Of a stretch of 64,000 bases of DNA, positions 53,608-63,516 are shown piece after piece. This stretch comes from Hydrogenedens sp964549105. GTDB taxonomy: Bacteria; Hydrogenedentota; Hydrogenedentia; Hydrogenedentales; Hydrogenedentaceae. The notes beneath the pieces are model-generated. The model was not told the DNA's origin, did not search any database, and saw only the letters and a program-made list of their open reading frames with translations. The stretch's first letter is position 1; every line of letters starts with the position of its first letter. The DNA lies in NCBI GenBank assembly GCA_964549105.1, contig CAZJTZ010000005.1, forward strand, positions 1-64,000, given 5' to 3'. The position numbers were made by a program, and so were the translations under genes.

Positions 53608-56600
53608 TTAATTCTCCTCATATCGGGCTACGGGCACACTCCGTTCGTATATAATGCTTGCTTTTGCTTCTGACTGAGATACAAATTCTTCATTTGTTCG
53701 ATAACTATAGAATCCATCCCCATTTGCATCCACGCCATAACCTGATTGAACCAGGGTAGTTATCTTAAACACATCAGACCTGAGACTGATATGGTCTGCT
53801 ATGGATTCAAATCGAGGCAATACATCCCCCACTCTGTTGGCATAATCTCCACTTACACTTAAAGGTGACAGATATTTTGAGCCAATAGTATTTGATATTT
53901 CTAATGGTGAAGAATAATATCTACCGTCAACATGCTCCGGCCTATTTGTTGCTAAAAGATATGACAAATGAAGAGCAGAGAGAATATTGCCAACTGAATT
54001 ATTCTCATAACTCGCATTAACGCCGGGGATTGGATTAGTTCCATATTCTGGATTACCTAATGCCTCATCTTTGGGAATAGATATTGACGGATAATAGAAA
54101 TTAGGTAAACACATAGAGGAAGCAAATACCCTTCTCTTTGTTCCATCAGTGTAGGTATATGGTTCCACTGTGTTTACATTTATTTTATGGAGAGAAGTCT
54201 TGGATGGGGCCAAAACGATATGAGTAAGGAAACATGGAGCATCGCCAACATTCCTTACTCTCAATGCTATAAATTTTTGTTTTACTGTAATCATCTGGGG
54301 TTGCCAACCGGCTGCGGCTTGCTTCCCATAGGATATTATACCATTTTTATTCGGTTGATACGCAACAACATCTTCAAGATTTCCATTAATATCTACTGTT
54401 CGAAACCAGTCGTCTGGATGAGTCAAGCCTGTCCCCGCATTAGAGCCAGGATTTCTTACTCCCCTTGTCTGTGCTGGGTCTGTAATAACTTCAAGGGCTA
54501 ATTTAATTATTGTTGGGTCATAATCACGATTAATCCACAACTTTCCAAAATTGTTAGTATACAAACCAGAGGTAGGAGTCTGACTGTCATACTCCCTTAA
54601 TCGTTTTAATTGTGCTTCATTCACCACATTGATATAGACATAATAGTCCCCATTCTCGATTCCATCATTTGCATCCCAGATAAACAAAGCCTCAGGTCTA
54701 TTTTGTTCTGTAAGATATTTCCGATAATAACTACTTGCATAAGCAAAGATTCGCTTTTGTATCCCCCAACGCTGAGCAATATCATTTGCATTTACTCCAT
54801 TTCTTCCAAAAGCGCTATTACCACTTATTAGTGTGTCTACATTGAACAATACAGGGTAAGGAGTAGGATAACCGCCCCAAAATGAGCCATCAACAAATCG
54901 TGGATAGGTATAATTCTCATTATCAAACATAAACAAGAATAAAGGTGCCCATGCTTCCGGGTAGGTATTAGTAGTTAAATCGAAATTTAACACATCTTCA
55001 AAATCGGCACCTGATGGGAATACATTTGTTTCATTGGGATTAGGTCTTATTGGGACAAAATCGGCTGTCCCCACGGTAAGCACCTTCTCCGATGTTGTTA
55101 GCATTGATGAGGCGCCTTTAATCACTCTACTCAACTCATTTTGCCCTTGAAATTGACTGGCAAGGACATTTCCGCTTGTCCATACTTGACGCCAAAACGA
55201 ACTTTCACTGGGGCGATAAAAGGTTAGATTTTGACGACCTAAATCGAAAAGGTACCTATACGCAGGGTCATTTAGTACTTGACGCATTCTATAAGAAGAA
55301 TAGAGATATTGCTTCTGCACAGGTAATTTCATCTGAGCAAGTGTTCCGGCATAGACCGTGCCTAAATCATGTCTCTGTTGGATTTTCCAATATGGATACA
55401 TAAGCGGAACAGTTCTCCCATTAATCACAGGCACATTCGGTAATGAATTTGAGAAATAGTCCTTATTTTCTAAATTAATTTCTGAAAAACTTTTCCCTAA
55501 TGGAGTGCCATGGTAAGTATTAATAACAAAGGCAATATCTCTCTTATCTCGATAACCCTTATTATTGGTATAACCGTATAATGGGAAGTTATTAGGAGTT
55601 TCCTCGTTTAACATTACATTAACTATCTGTTCTAAATAATTTGAAGATTCTTCCCAATCGTCATAATAACCATCAGTAGCCTCCCAGCGATTGGACAAGC
55701 CAAAGCGGTCTCCACTAAGTTCAGGATGTTTTCGATTTAGTGAGCGATAAAAATCCCAGAGCATATTGTCAGGTGTCCACCAGGACGAGGAAAAATTTGC
55801 ATTCAATTGCATGCCGGCTGGTGCAGGTAGAATATCATCAATGGAACGGTTTATAACATCATTTTCATTGTAAGAAACACCGTCTACCAAATTGCCCCTT
55901 TCATCGTATAAGCAGACTACCACACAATCGCCGGGATTCCATCGCCGTTCTACAAATGCCTTCCATTGAGGTGGGTCATCATCCGTTCCAAAATAATAAG
56001 CAATAGTTTCGGGTTTATCCGTATGATAATTAAGTTCTACAGTTATATCATCCGGGTCAGTTGGGTCATATATAAAATCAACAGGTACATTTCCTGCATT
56101 TGCAAACATATTTTCCAGATAAAAAACAGGTAACATACCTTGTTCATAACCACCATATCCATAAGTTCTGCCATTATTATAATATCCCAATCTACCTTCA
56201 TCAACACCTTCGTTGAATAAAAGTAGTATAGGATTATTTATTAAATCATCTTCATTCTCATCAACAAAACCATTTTGATTATTATCAATGCCATCACTTA
56301 CCTCTAATGGCCACTCATCAATAAGCCCATTGAGGTTATTATCAACGCCATCCCTTTCTAAAGTTCCACGAACATACCCCCCTGTTGTATCAGACCAATA
56401 TCCCCCATCTCCATCATTATCGTATCCATCGTGTTCAGGATAATTTGGCAAAATACCTCCTTGCAAGACTAATTTTGCAAGGGAATCAAGGGTATTAATA
56501 TCATCAGTCTTTTGTCGTTTCGTATGTTCGCCATCAATTAATGGGAACTCCACCGAATATAAAGGAACAATCCTATCCCATGCCTTATTACCGCCTGAAA

Positions 56601-59600
56601 GGGTAAAATTCATTTCGTTGGGTGTGCTTTGTATATCAACATCGGCTAGATTATCTCCAGTTGCTCCATTGCTATCATAGTCAATAAAATCTGCTTCTAA
56701 CCCATTATTATAAGCCCTACGGAAAACATTATCTGTCGCATTAAAACCAATAAATGGCGTAGTTACATATATAAGAGGTTCAAAGCCAGTTGCTTCATTG
56801 TTGACAGGAGTAACACCACAAACACCAATACCATTTTTCTTAATCCATGATATAGGATTCATATCTGGATTTTGAAAATGGTCAAATTTATCACCGACAA
56901 AAACTGATTCTGAAACTGAATCAAAAGTTAATAATAATCTACCTTTTGGAGCAATAATATATCTATTATTTACATTATTGTGGTCTTCAATTTTTGCGGT
57001 AACTTTATACGGGTCTGAACGAGAATCTGTCTGGTCTCTGGGTATGCCTATTTCAAGGGTATAACCTGTCAAATCTATAGGATTATCTGAAATGTTGGTT
57101 AACTCAACATATTCATGGTTAGCATCCTGGCTGAAATCAAAGAAATTTAATGCAAAGGTATCACCCCCATTTGAGTCCTCTACCCAGAATGCTATACACA
57201 ATTCGTAATCGTTAGTATTATCTCCATCATTCGGAGTATAGTTCGGCACAGTAACGGTAAATGTTTTCCCATTCAGAGGTCGTTCTTCAGGCAATATTCC
57301 ATCCAGCCAATAATAATCGGGTATTGGGTCTGAAGGGTTTGTTTCTAATTGACCTGGCAAAAATACCATTCCTGTGGTTTCACCCCGTGCGTTTACACCA
57401 ATCCATGAATCTTGAATTCTCTGAAATACTGAGTCGTCATTCACATTTACCTGTTGGTTAGGGTCAGGGTTAATAACATCATCTATAATAGATGGCACTG
57501 CCAATGTATCATCTGTCAAATTGTCAGCGTTATTCACATTCACCTGACAATATTTAATTGCATACTTAATACTCTTATTATCTCCTCTAACTAATGTAGG
57601 TTCTCCTGCCTCATTTTGGGTATTAATCATCAAGTAATATCTTCCCGAGGGCAAGGAATTTGTTGCACGAATTCTAAATTCAATTATGTTGGGTCTTAAA
57701 ATAATTTCCTCTGTTCCGGGGTCCTCATATTCATAATATTCACGATTTGCCACAAAATAATTTTGTTTATCAAAAGTATTGTTATTGGCAAGGCTCCAAT
57801 AATTATCATTCATACTACCACTCATAGTAACCACATCTGCGAGAAACAGAGGAATCCCGGGAGGATAATCATTTAAGTAACTATTGTAGGCACTCCGATA
57901 TATAGGCATTTCTGCTTCTAATCGTCGAACTGGTCGTACCATAAGTTCTGTTACTCGAATAGATTCTACACCTGCCACGGTATAACTAATTGTTCGGAGG
58001 TCACCTAAAGGTGCGGTTCCTTCTTGATTAACTCCATTTTGCACCTTACTTGCCCACCATTCGTCATTGATTGACCAGGATATATTTCGTTCTCCTAATG
58101 TATTTTTGACATATTGTTCCATCTCACGAAGCGGGAAATTGGTAGGATTGTGTCCTTTTTCATAACTTGATAAAGTTGTTGAATTTTGGCTGGGTGAATA
58201 ACGCAGTCCTTCTTCCGTAGTAAGAAGGCTGGGATATTTTTCTGTGGTTAATCTTGTTTGTGCACAGTCATTATCTCTCAAATCAGTCAAATTTACTGCT
58301 AATTGCATCACTTTTAATATAGGGTCAACAGGGAAAGTAAAGTCCGTTGTGGTATCCAATGCAGATATAGGCTCACCTGATTCGTTATAAGAATTAAATA
58401 AAAATCCTGGTTCTCCATTTCTTATTGGAAACCAGGTATTCCACTCATATTCATAATTTCTTAACCCCTGAGCAAATAAACCAGCATCTTTCATAGAAGA
58501 ATCATCAATCACTGGGTTTAATTCTCTCCATTTAACGGTATCAATACTTGATATAGGTTTTTCAGAAAGTAGAAGTGTTGAAGCAATCTGGGCAGGCAGT
58601 GCATAGTTAATATTTACTGGATTAATACCCCGCAATAAGTTTCCAAACTGTCGAACCTGTGTATTTTTAGATAAACCCAATGCTGTAATTGTAGGCTTTA
58701 TTTTCTCAAATGATATGGAACCCGGTTCTCCAATTTCGTCTAATTCGTTTATCTGGTCATGGGTACTAATTATCCTATCACTTAATTCACCTGCTTCATC
58801 GATTTGACCATTACCATTATTATCAACTCCATCTCTTTCTGCTACTTTATTCTGATAGGGAATAATAGACTGGAATTCCCCTGGTTCATCTATACCTTCT
58901 AAAATTCCCAGTAAATCGCGAACACCATTATCTATGATTCCATCGCCATCATCGTCTAAACCATTTGTTAACAAAAGAAACGCATTTGCATTGTCGTCAA
59001 CCACACCATAACCGGGGAAAGCCGCGTCATAATACAAGGCGTTATTATTAATATTTAATTTATAATCTCCTTTAGAACTATCTATTTCTCCTTGTGGAGC
59101 ACCTGTCAAAAGATTCCAAAACTTTCGTGGGATAAGTTCGCCAACACGCGGCAAAAACCGAGTTTCTAATCCATATCCTATAAGCCATGGTGAAGAAAGA
59201 CCTGGTTCAAAGTAAACTCTCCTTAATTTATCAGCAAGAGTCGGATTTGGTGGGCTAAAATTAAAATCAATTGGATAATGTCCACCTGCAATATTTAAAT
59301 TAACCTTTTTACTTTCATCTTCGATATATACTGCCATTCTTCCGACAAGGTCACAAACAGGCTCACCTGTGTGTGTTATATGAATGTAGGGAATAAGTCT
59401 TTCGTAATTCAAAGTCCTATCAATACTCGCTACATAATCTCTATACTTTCCTGTTTGTGGATATACTTGAACGCCGGGTAAAAATGAATTTCCTCCTGCT
59501 GCAAGAAAGTGATTTATTTCAACGAAACTCGCATTTCTTGCGGAACGGAATTTTATTGTATCGTTTGTGTTCCAATTACCCGGCATTGCATACTTGGCAT

Positions 59601-61221
59601 AGCGATAATCAAAACGAGCATCATCTTGATTTACCTTTGTTCTATCGTAAATGGGTGCTCCCTGATATGTTCCTGAATCCACAAAGCCTTTCAATGCGAA
59701 AGGAGGACCTGGCAATTGGATTGGCTCATTTTCATCTGGGTCTTTTATTGTAAAGAAGCCTGTCAGATTGTTGGGTCCAATATATGCGTAAGCATCAAAG
59801 TTATTTGTTATCAAATCATAATCATTATCCAGACAATCTACATCATCTGGCGTAAGAACCTGTCGTCCATTAGGAGTAACTACTTCTATAGAAGAAGGCA
59901 TTATTACCTCAAGATATACCAGATTCCCATTTTCATCAGGAACCATATCATTGCGGTCTATAACCCCATCTGCATTCCAGTCTACCTTCATGCGTAGTCC
60001 GGGTAGTGGTGCTGCAAGAAAAGCCTTTTGTTCGCTATTGTCATCTATACCTCCATCACAATTATTATCCAATCCATCATTCCCACCCCAATAAATAAAA
60101 GGAGCCGTTTCAAAGACCTCTTCTGGGTCTGCCTTACCATCACTGGATTTGTCCGTAGGGTCATCTCTAAGTAATTGTTCACTGGGACTAAAAAAAGGAC
60201 CTTCTTCTTCATTTATACGGTTGTCAGGTGCTTCATCAATTAATCCATTCAGGTTGTTATCCAATCCATCGTTTAGATTATCTCGCACCTCACCTGCTGC
60301 ATCATAAACCAGTCCACTGAATATTTTATCCCCTGCCATAGGTAGCCAGACTGCATCTTTATAACCATCTCCATTTAAGTCTACATCCGCCCAGGCATTT
60401 ACCCACTCTGGTGCATATAAACTTCCATATTCATAAGAAATACCATATTTATCCTGACCTCCAAAAACTGGAGTCCCATCAGGATAGCGAACAGCACCAA
60501 ACATAGATGGAAGGAGGAAAGGAACAGAGTTCCTCGGCAAATCTCCGTCGCGTGTTATTTCACTTAATGTTTCCGCATTTATATTTAAACGATAATACAA
60601 ATAACCGGAACCTGTTCTTTGCGGAACAATATCCCATTGTGAAGGATTAGCCCCGGGCACAATTAACTCCGCATTCAAGTCATACAAAACAGGGGCATTA
60701 TATCCTTCAATACGCGGATAAAAAAGCCATTCTCGACTTCGCGGTCCATTGTATAGTAATTCAGAATAACCATCTGCAAAACGCACATACAAAAATCTTC
60801 GTCCTACTGGTAAACCTGTCATATAATCACGCAGATTAGGAAAATTTGCCCATAATCGCGATATATCAACATGAGGGATATTTCCTTTGAACTGAAACGG
60901 AGCCCGAAGGTTAAATTCTCTTATTCCCGCCTGCCTAACACCCCAGGGTTTCCCTGCAATCCATGCACCGTTGAATAAAGAACGCCATGTATGGTCAGTA
61001 GAAGAGGCAAAAGGATGTTGTTCCACATCGTTATTCAATACGGACATGGCAATATTCATTGCACCGCGTAAAAGTTGGTCCCCCTGCGCCTGTCGCAGAG
61101 ACAATTCTGCTGAATATAATTCCCCTCTTGTTACAAAATAAAATGTGAAGCCAATTGCGAGAAGAATCGCAACAATTCCGACAGCCAGAACCAAAGCCGC
61201 GCCCGTATCTACTTTTCGCAT
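53608..61221 (-). CDS. Giant GspK/PilX-like protein with metal-binding repeats and lamin-tail-like segment
   Basis: A 2537-aa protein. The N-terminus (MRKVDTGAALVLAVGIVAILLAIGFTFYFVTRGELYSAELSLRQAQGDQLLRGAMN) matches GspK/PilX minor pseudopilins (G-A-A-L-V-x-A-V start, one span at 8-30, then 'A...Q...L..ga...A'). True GspK is ~300 aa, so ~2200 residues are inserted or appended. These contain at least seven D-G-x-D-N-[ND]-x-[ND]-G-x-[IV]-D repeats of the MopE metal-binding type (near nt 60250, 60060, 58950, 58820, 56425, 56340, 56285), and a lamin-tail-like segment (HEYVELTNISDNPIDLTGYTLEI, near 57100). RNIIE/NVNTVEPY-type C-terminal parts recur. AGGAG lies 10 nt before the ATG. It follows the GspJ-like gene and precedes the beta-helix gene by 2 bp. 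Confidence 0.78.
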   Translation of the reverse strand: MRKVDTGAALVLAVGIVAILLAIGFTFYFVTRGELYSAELSLRQAQGDQLLRGAMNIAMSVLNNDVEQHPFASSTDHTWRSLFNGAWIAGKPWGVRQAGIREFNLRAPFQFKGNIPHVDISRLWANFPNLRDYMTGLPVGRRFLYVRFADGYSELLYNGPRSREWLFYPRIEGYNAPVLYDLNAELIVPGANPSQWDIVPQRTGSGYLYYRLNINAETLSEITRDGDLPRNSVPFLLPSMFGAVRYPDGTPVFGGQDKYGISYEYGSLYAPEWVNAWADVDLNGDGYKDAVWLPMAGDKIFSGLVYDAAGEVRDNLNDGLDNNLNGLIDEAPDNRINEEEGPFFSPSEQLLRDDPTDKSSDGKADPEEVFETAPFIYWGGNDGLDNNCDGGIDDNSEQKAFLAAPLPGLRMKVDWNADGVIDRNDMVPDENGNLVYLEVIMPSSIEVVTPNGRQVLTPDDVDCLDNDYDLITNNFDAYAYIGPNNLTGFFTIKDPDENEPIQLPGPPFALKGFVDSGTYQGAPIYDRTKVNQDDARFDYRYAKYAMPGNWNTNDTIKFRSARNASFVEINHFLAAGGNSFLPGVQVYPQTGKYRDYVASIDRTLNYERLIPYIHITHTGEPVCDLVGRMAVYIEDESKKVNLNIAGGHYPIDFNFSPPNPTLADKLRRVYFEPGLSSPWLIGYGLETRFLPRVGELIPRKFWNLLTGAPQGEIDSSKGDYKLNINNNALYYDAAFPGYGVVDDNANAFLLLTNGLDDDGDGIIDNGVRDLLGILEGIDEPGEFQSIIPYQNKVAERDGVDNNGNGQIDEAGELSDRIISTHDQINELDEIGEPGSISFEKIKPTITALGLSKNTQVRQFGNLLRGINPVNINYALPAQIASTLLLSEKPISSIDTVKWRELNPVIDDSSMKDAGLFAQGLRNYEYEWNTWFPIRNGEPGFLFNSYNESGEPISALDTTTDFTFPVDPILKVMQLAVNLTDLRDNDCAQTRLTTEKYPSLLTTEEGLRYSPSQNSTTLSSYEKGHNPTNFPLREMEQYVKNTLGERNISWSINDEWWASKVQNGVNQEGTAPLGDLRTISYTVAGVESIRVTELMVRPVRRLEAEMPIYRSAYNSYLNDYPPGIPLFLADVVTMSGSMNDNYWSLANNNTFDKQNYFVANREYYEYEDPGTEEIILRPNIIEFRIRATNSLPSGRYYLMINTQNEAGEPTLVRGDNKSIKYAIKYCQVNVNNADNLTDDTLAVPSIIDDVINPDPNQQVNVNDDSVFQRIQDSWIGVNARGETTGMVFLPGQLETNPSDPIPDYYWLDGILPEERPLNGKTFTVTVPNYTPNDGDNTNDYELCIAFWVEDSNGGDTFALNFFDFSQDANHEYVELTNISDNPIDLTGYTLEIGIPRDQTDSRSDPYKVTAKIEDHNNVNNRYIIAPKGRLLLTFDSVSESVFVGDKFDHFQNPDMNPISWIKKNGIGVCGVTPVNNEATGFEPLIYVTTPFIGFNATDNVFRRAYNNGLEADFIDYDSNGATGDNLADVDIQSTPNEMNFTLSGGNKAWDRIVPLYSVEFPLIDGEHTKRQKTDDINTLDSLAKLVLQGGILPNYPEHDGYDNDGDGGYWSDTTGGYVRGTLERDGVDNNLNGLIDEWPLEVSDGIDNNQNGFVDENEDDLINNPILLLFNEGVDEGRLGYYNNGRTYGYGGYEQGMLPVFYLENMFANAGNVPVDFIYDPTDPDDITVELNYHTDKPETIAYYFGTDDDPPQWKAFVERRWNPGDCVVVCLYDERGNLVDGVSYNENDVINRSIDDILPAPAGMQLNANFSSSWWTPDNMLWDFYRSLNRKHPELSGDRFGLSNRWEATDGYYDDWEESSNYLEQIVNVMLNEETPNNFPLYGYTNNKGYRDKRDIAFVINTYHGTPLGKSFSEINLENKDYFSNSLPNVPVINGRTVPLMYPYWKIQQRHDLGTVYAGTLAQMKLPVQKQYLYSSYRMRQVLNDPAYRYLFDLGRQNLTFYRPSESSFWRQVWTSGNVLASQFQGQNELSRVIKGASSMLTTSEKVLTVGTADFVPIRPNPNETNVFPSGADFEDVLNFDLTTNTYPEAWAPLFLFMFDNENYTYPRFVDGSFWGGYPTPYPVLFNVDTLISGNSAFGRNGVNANDIAQRWGIQKRIFAYASSYYRKYLTEQNRPEALFIWDANDGIENGDYYVYINVVNEAQLKRLREYDSQTPTSGLYTNNFGKLWINRDYDPTIIKLALEVITDPAQTRGVRNPGSNAGTGLTHPDDWFRTVDINGNLEDVVAYQPNKNGIISYGKQAAAGWQPQMITVKQKFIALRVRNVGDAPCFLTHIVLAPSKTSLHKINVNTVEPYTYTDGTKRRVFASSMCLPNFYYPSISIPKDEALGNPEYGTNPIPGVNASYENNSVGNILSALHLSYLLATNRPEHVDGRYYSSPLEISNTIGSKYLSPLSVSGDYANRVGDVLPRFESIADHISLRSDVFKITTLVQSGYGVDANGDGFYSYRTNEEFVSQSEAKASIIYERSVPVARYEEN

Positions 61222-61257
61222 AAGTAACTTACTCCTAAAAAATTCTAATAATCTTTA

Positions 61258-61279
61258 TTCTGAAAAGTTTTATTCAGAA
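61258..61279 (-). other. Perfect 7-bp hairpin in the GspJ-GspK intergenic gap
   Basis: TTCTGAA (61258-61264) and TTCAGAA (61273-61279) pair over an 8-nt loop in the 107-bp gap between the GspJ-like and GspK-like genes. No T-run follows on the minus strand, so it may stabilise or process the mRNA rather than end it. Confidence 0.4.
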
Positions 61280-61328
61280 CAAAGTTTATTAAATTTTACG
61301 ACAGATTGAGTTGTTTAATAAAATTTCT

Positions 61329-63107
61329 TTACATTCCTGTGGGCATACTCCTGGGTTGAGGAGTTCGTAGTCCACACGGAACATCAATAGATTGACTAAA
61401 CCAGCGCCTAAAATCAGAAACATTGGGCTGCGGCTTTTCGGAACAAATCCAGGCGCTGATAGATATTTGCACAGGTAGTCGTTCAAAGAAAACTGTTGCA
61501 AAAGGTGATGTTTTACTTGGGTCCGTTCCTTTCATTTCTGTCCAGAGTCTATCTAAAAATGCTGTAAGACAGTCTAACTCTGTTGCAGAAGGATTGTTCC
61601 CTGGCAGAGTGAGGTAATGAGAAAGAACAGGAATAGTCCGTATATCGTTAAAATACATAGCAGTTGTATTTTCTTCTGATTGATAGGAAAATAAGCAACC
61701 GGGGAAAAGCAAATCTGTGGAAGTAGTTAATCCTCTGGCTTCATCTATCCAATACGCATGTGCACCAAAGCCATCTGCAATAATATAATCTATAGGGTTT
61801 AATCCCTCTGCCTGCCAAAAATTATATAATACAGGAGTGCTTAAAGAGGCGGCTCTTTTTTCTCCACCAAATAATTGAAACATATACACCTGGTCTCGCC
61901 GTGATATAAATAGGTCATAACTCCACACATAAGGACTCAAACCCATTACATTCCCATTATTACCCATGGCTTGCCTGTTATAAGGAATTTTTAATAAATT
62001 ATACCATTCATTACAATACCTTACCGGGTCATACATCTGCATAAGCAGTAGCCTTAATTCTGCCTTGCGAATGTTTATAAGGTCTCTAATAAAATCTGCT
62101 TTTATCGTTTGATAGTTTGGGTTATCAACATAATTTCTTAAATCTTTTACAATATTTATCTCTGGTGTTTGATTTTCAACCGGGCTAACCATACTAACCT
62201 CTGTCTGAGTTCCTACTCCCTCAACAAGGAAAGCATGCAGTAATGCTTCAATACTTGTATTTTCATTAAAAGGGTCATCTACATCATTTATATCAGGTTC
62301 CGGCAATTTTATTTCCGTAAACTCTGCTGAATTATTTGGTGAATATCTCATTTTCATATCTGCAATATTTGTCATTCCAGATTCTTCAATACGAAACAGT
62401 GCCATCGGTTGAACAAGAACACGATATTCATTTTCGCTGTTTAAAATTTCACCGAAAGGGACAACATCAGGAAATAAGTTTTCTACTCCAACTAATGTAT
62501 TTAATGTATTTTCAATATTTTCTTGGTTACAATATCCCGGTAAATTTTCACTTACACCGACTGGAATATTTACTAAGATAATCTTTTCCTCGTCTAAATT
62601 ATGTGCATTTGCATAATCTTTTGAAGTAGATAGAATAGGAATTCTGTTTGCTTCTTTTTTCATATCATATTCTTTTCCTATTCTTTTTACTACATCGGAA
62701 TCAGCAGAAGATAAAGGGAGCCATGTTTCAAAAGTGGGGATAGAAGGACTGGGTGCAAAGAAGTAGGTAACTCGTCCTACCTTACCATCTTCCAAAATTG
62801 TTAAAAAAGTCAGAGCATTAGGGTTTCCATAAAATTCAATTTTTTCTCCACGATTTGCAAGTGTGCATGCTCGTTCCAAATCTCGTGCAAGCATTTCCAT
62901 TGAGGCTCGGGCATTCCCATAATTCTCTTTTACCATATACCCCTGATGAGTGGTCTCAATTGCCGAAACAAACATAGTCACCAAGCCTGTAAGAATAATT
63001 GACAATATCGCCATTGCCACAAGCAATTCTACCAGTGTCATGCCATAGTGGGCGGTATTTTTTCTCCAGCAGATTGTCAAATATTTAATTCTATTGTTCG
63101 GTAACAT
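61329..63107 (-). CDS. Large GspJ-like pseudopilin
   Basis: About 592 aa from the ATG at 63107. The N-terminal prepilin signal ...AHYG|MTLVELLVAMAILSIILTGLVTMFVSAIETT has the G/M cleavage site, the +5 Glu and a 20-residue hydrophobic helix; NARASMEMLARDLERACTLA follows, as in GspJ. Ordinary GspJ is ~200 aa; here ~390 extra residues form a globular region without a recognised family. An ATG at 63137 has no ribosome site, while GAAAGG lies 10 nt before the ATG at 63107, overlapping the GspI-like gene by 17 bp. It is probably a minor pseudopilin at the fibre tip. Confidence 0.8.
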   Translation of the reverse strand: MLPNNRIKYLTICWRKNTAHYGMTLVELLVAMAILSIILTGLVTMFVSAIETTHQGYMVKENYGNARASMEMLARDLERACTLANRGEKIEFYGNPNALTFLTILEDGKVGRVTYFFAPSPSIPTFETWLPLSSADSDVVKRIGKEYDMKKEANRIPILSTSKDYANAHNLDEEKIILVNIPVGVSENLPGYCNQENIENTLNTLVGVENLFPDVVPFGEILNSENEYRVLVQPMALFRIEESGMTNIADMKMRYSPNNSAEFTEIKLPEPDINDVDDPFNENTSIEALLHAFLVEGVGTQTEVSMVSPVENQTPEINIVKDLRNYVDNPNYQTIKADFIRDLINIRKAELRLLLMQMYDPVRYCNEWYNLLKIPYNRQAMGNNGNVMGLSPYVWSYDLFISRRDQVYMFQLFGGEKRAASLSTPVLYNFWQAEGLNPIDYIIADGFGAHAYWIDEARGLTTSTDLLFPGCLFSYQSEENTTAMYFNDIRTIPVLSHYLTLPGNNPSATELDCLTAFLDRLWTEMKGTDPSKTSPFATVFFERLPVQISISAWICSEKPQPNVSDFRRWFSQSIDVPCGLRTPQPRSMPTGM

Positions 63108-63516
63108 AGGTAACGAACCTTTCTTCTCTACCGTCATTTAAACGAACTTTGAATGTTACACGATACAAGTCTTTACCTATAGGCACGCGAGAAGCAGTTG
63201 CTCCATAATGCTGGTAAAGTTCATAAGCACTTGCGGTAGTATTTAACATCTGGAATGAATTATCTTTAAGCCAGGAATTAAGTCCAGTGGAAAGAGCTCC
63301 ACTTACTCGCACACGACTCATTTCTGTGCGTGCCAGATTTGAAACATTAGCGTCCGCAGCAGAATTTAACAGTAACTTTTGAGCTGATGGGAATAGGGTG
63401 AATACAGCTACCACTCCACCTGAAATAATTGCAAGTGCAATAACTATCTCCAGAAGAGAAAAACCTGAGATTTGGTTTAAATTAACAATTTTAAGTTTTA
63501 AAAGTTCTTTCTTCAT
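63091..63516 (-). CDS. GspI/PilV-like minor pseudopilin
   Basis: A 141-aa prepilin. ...QISG|FSLLEIVIALAIISGGVVAVFTLFPSAQKL has the peptidase site G|F with Glu at +5 and a hydrophobic helix; NLARTEMSRVR matches the conserved 'A...A.....e......r' of GspI. The C-terminal strands (YRVTFKVRLNDGREERFVTYVTEQ) complete a small pilin head. It overlaps the upstream GspH-like gene by 4 bp (ATGA at 63513) and the GspJ-like gene by 17 bp, so the pseudopilin genes are tightly coupled. Confidence 0.82.
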   Translation of the reverse strand: MKKELLKLKIVNLNQISGFSLLEIVIALAIISGGVVAVFTLFPSAQKLLLNSAADANVSNLARTEMSRVRVSGALSTGLNSWLKDNSFQMLNTTASAYELYQHYGATASRVPIGKDLYRVTFKVRLNDGREERFVTYVTEQ

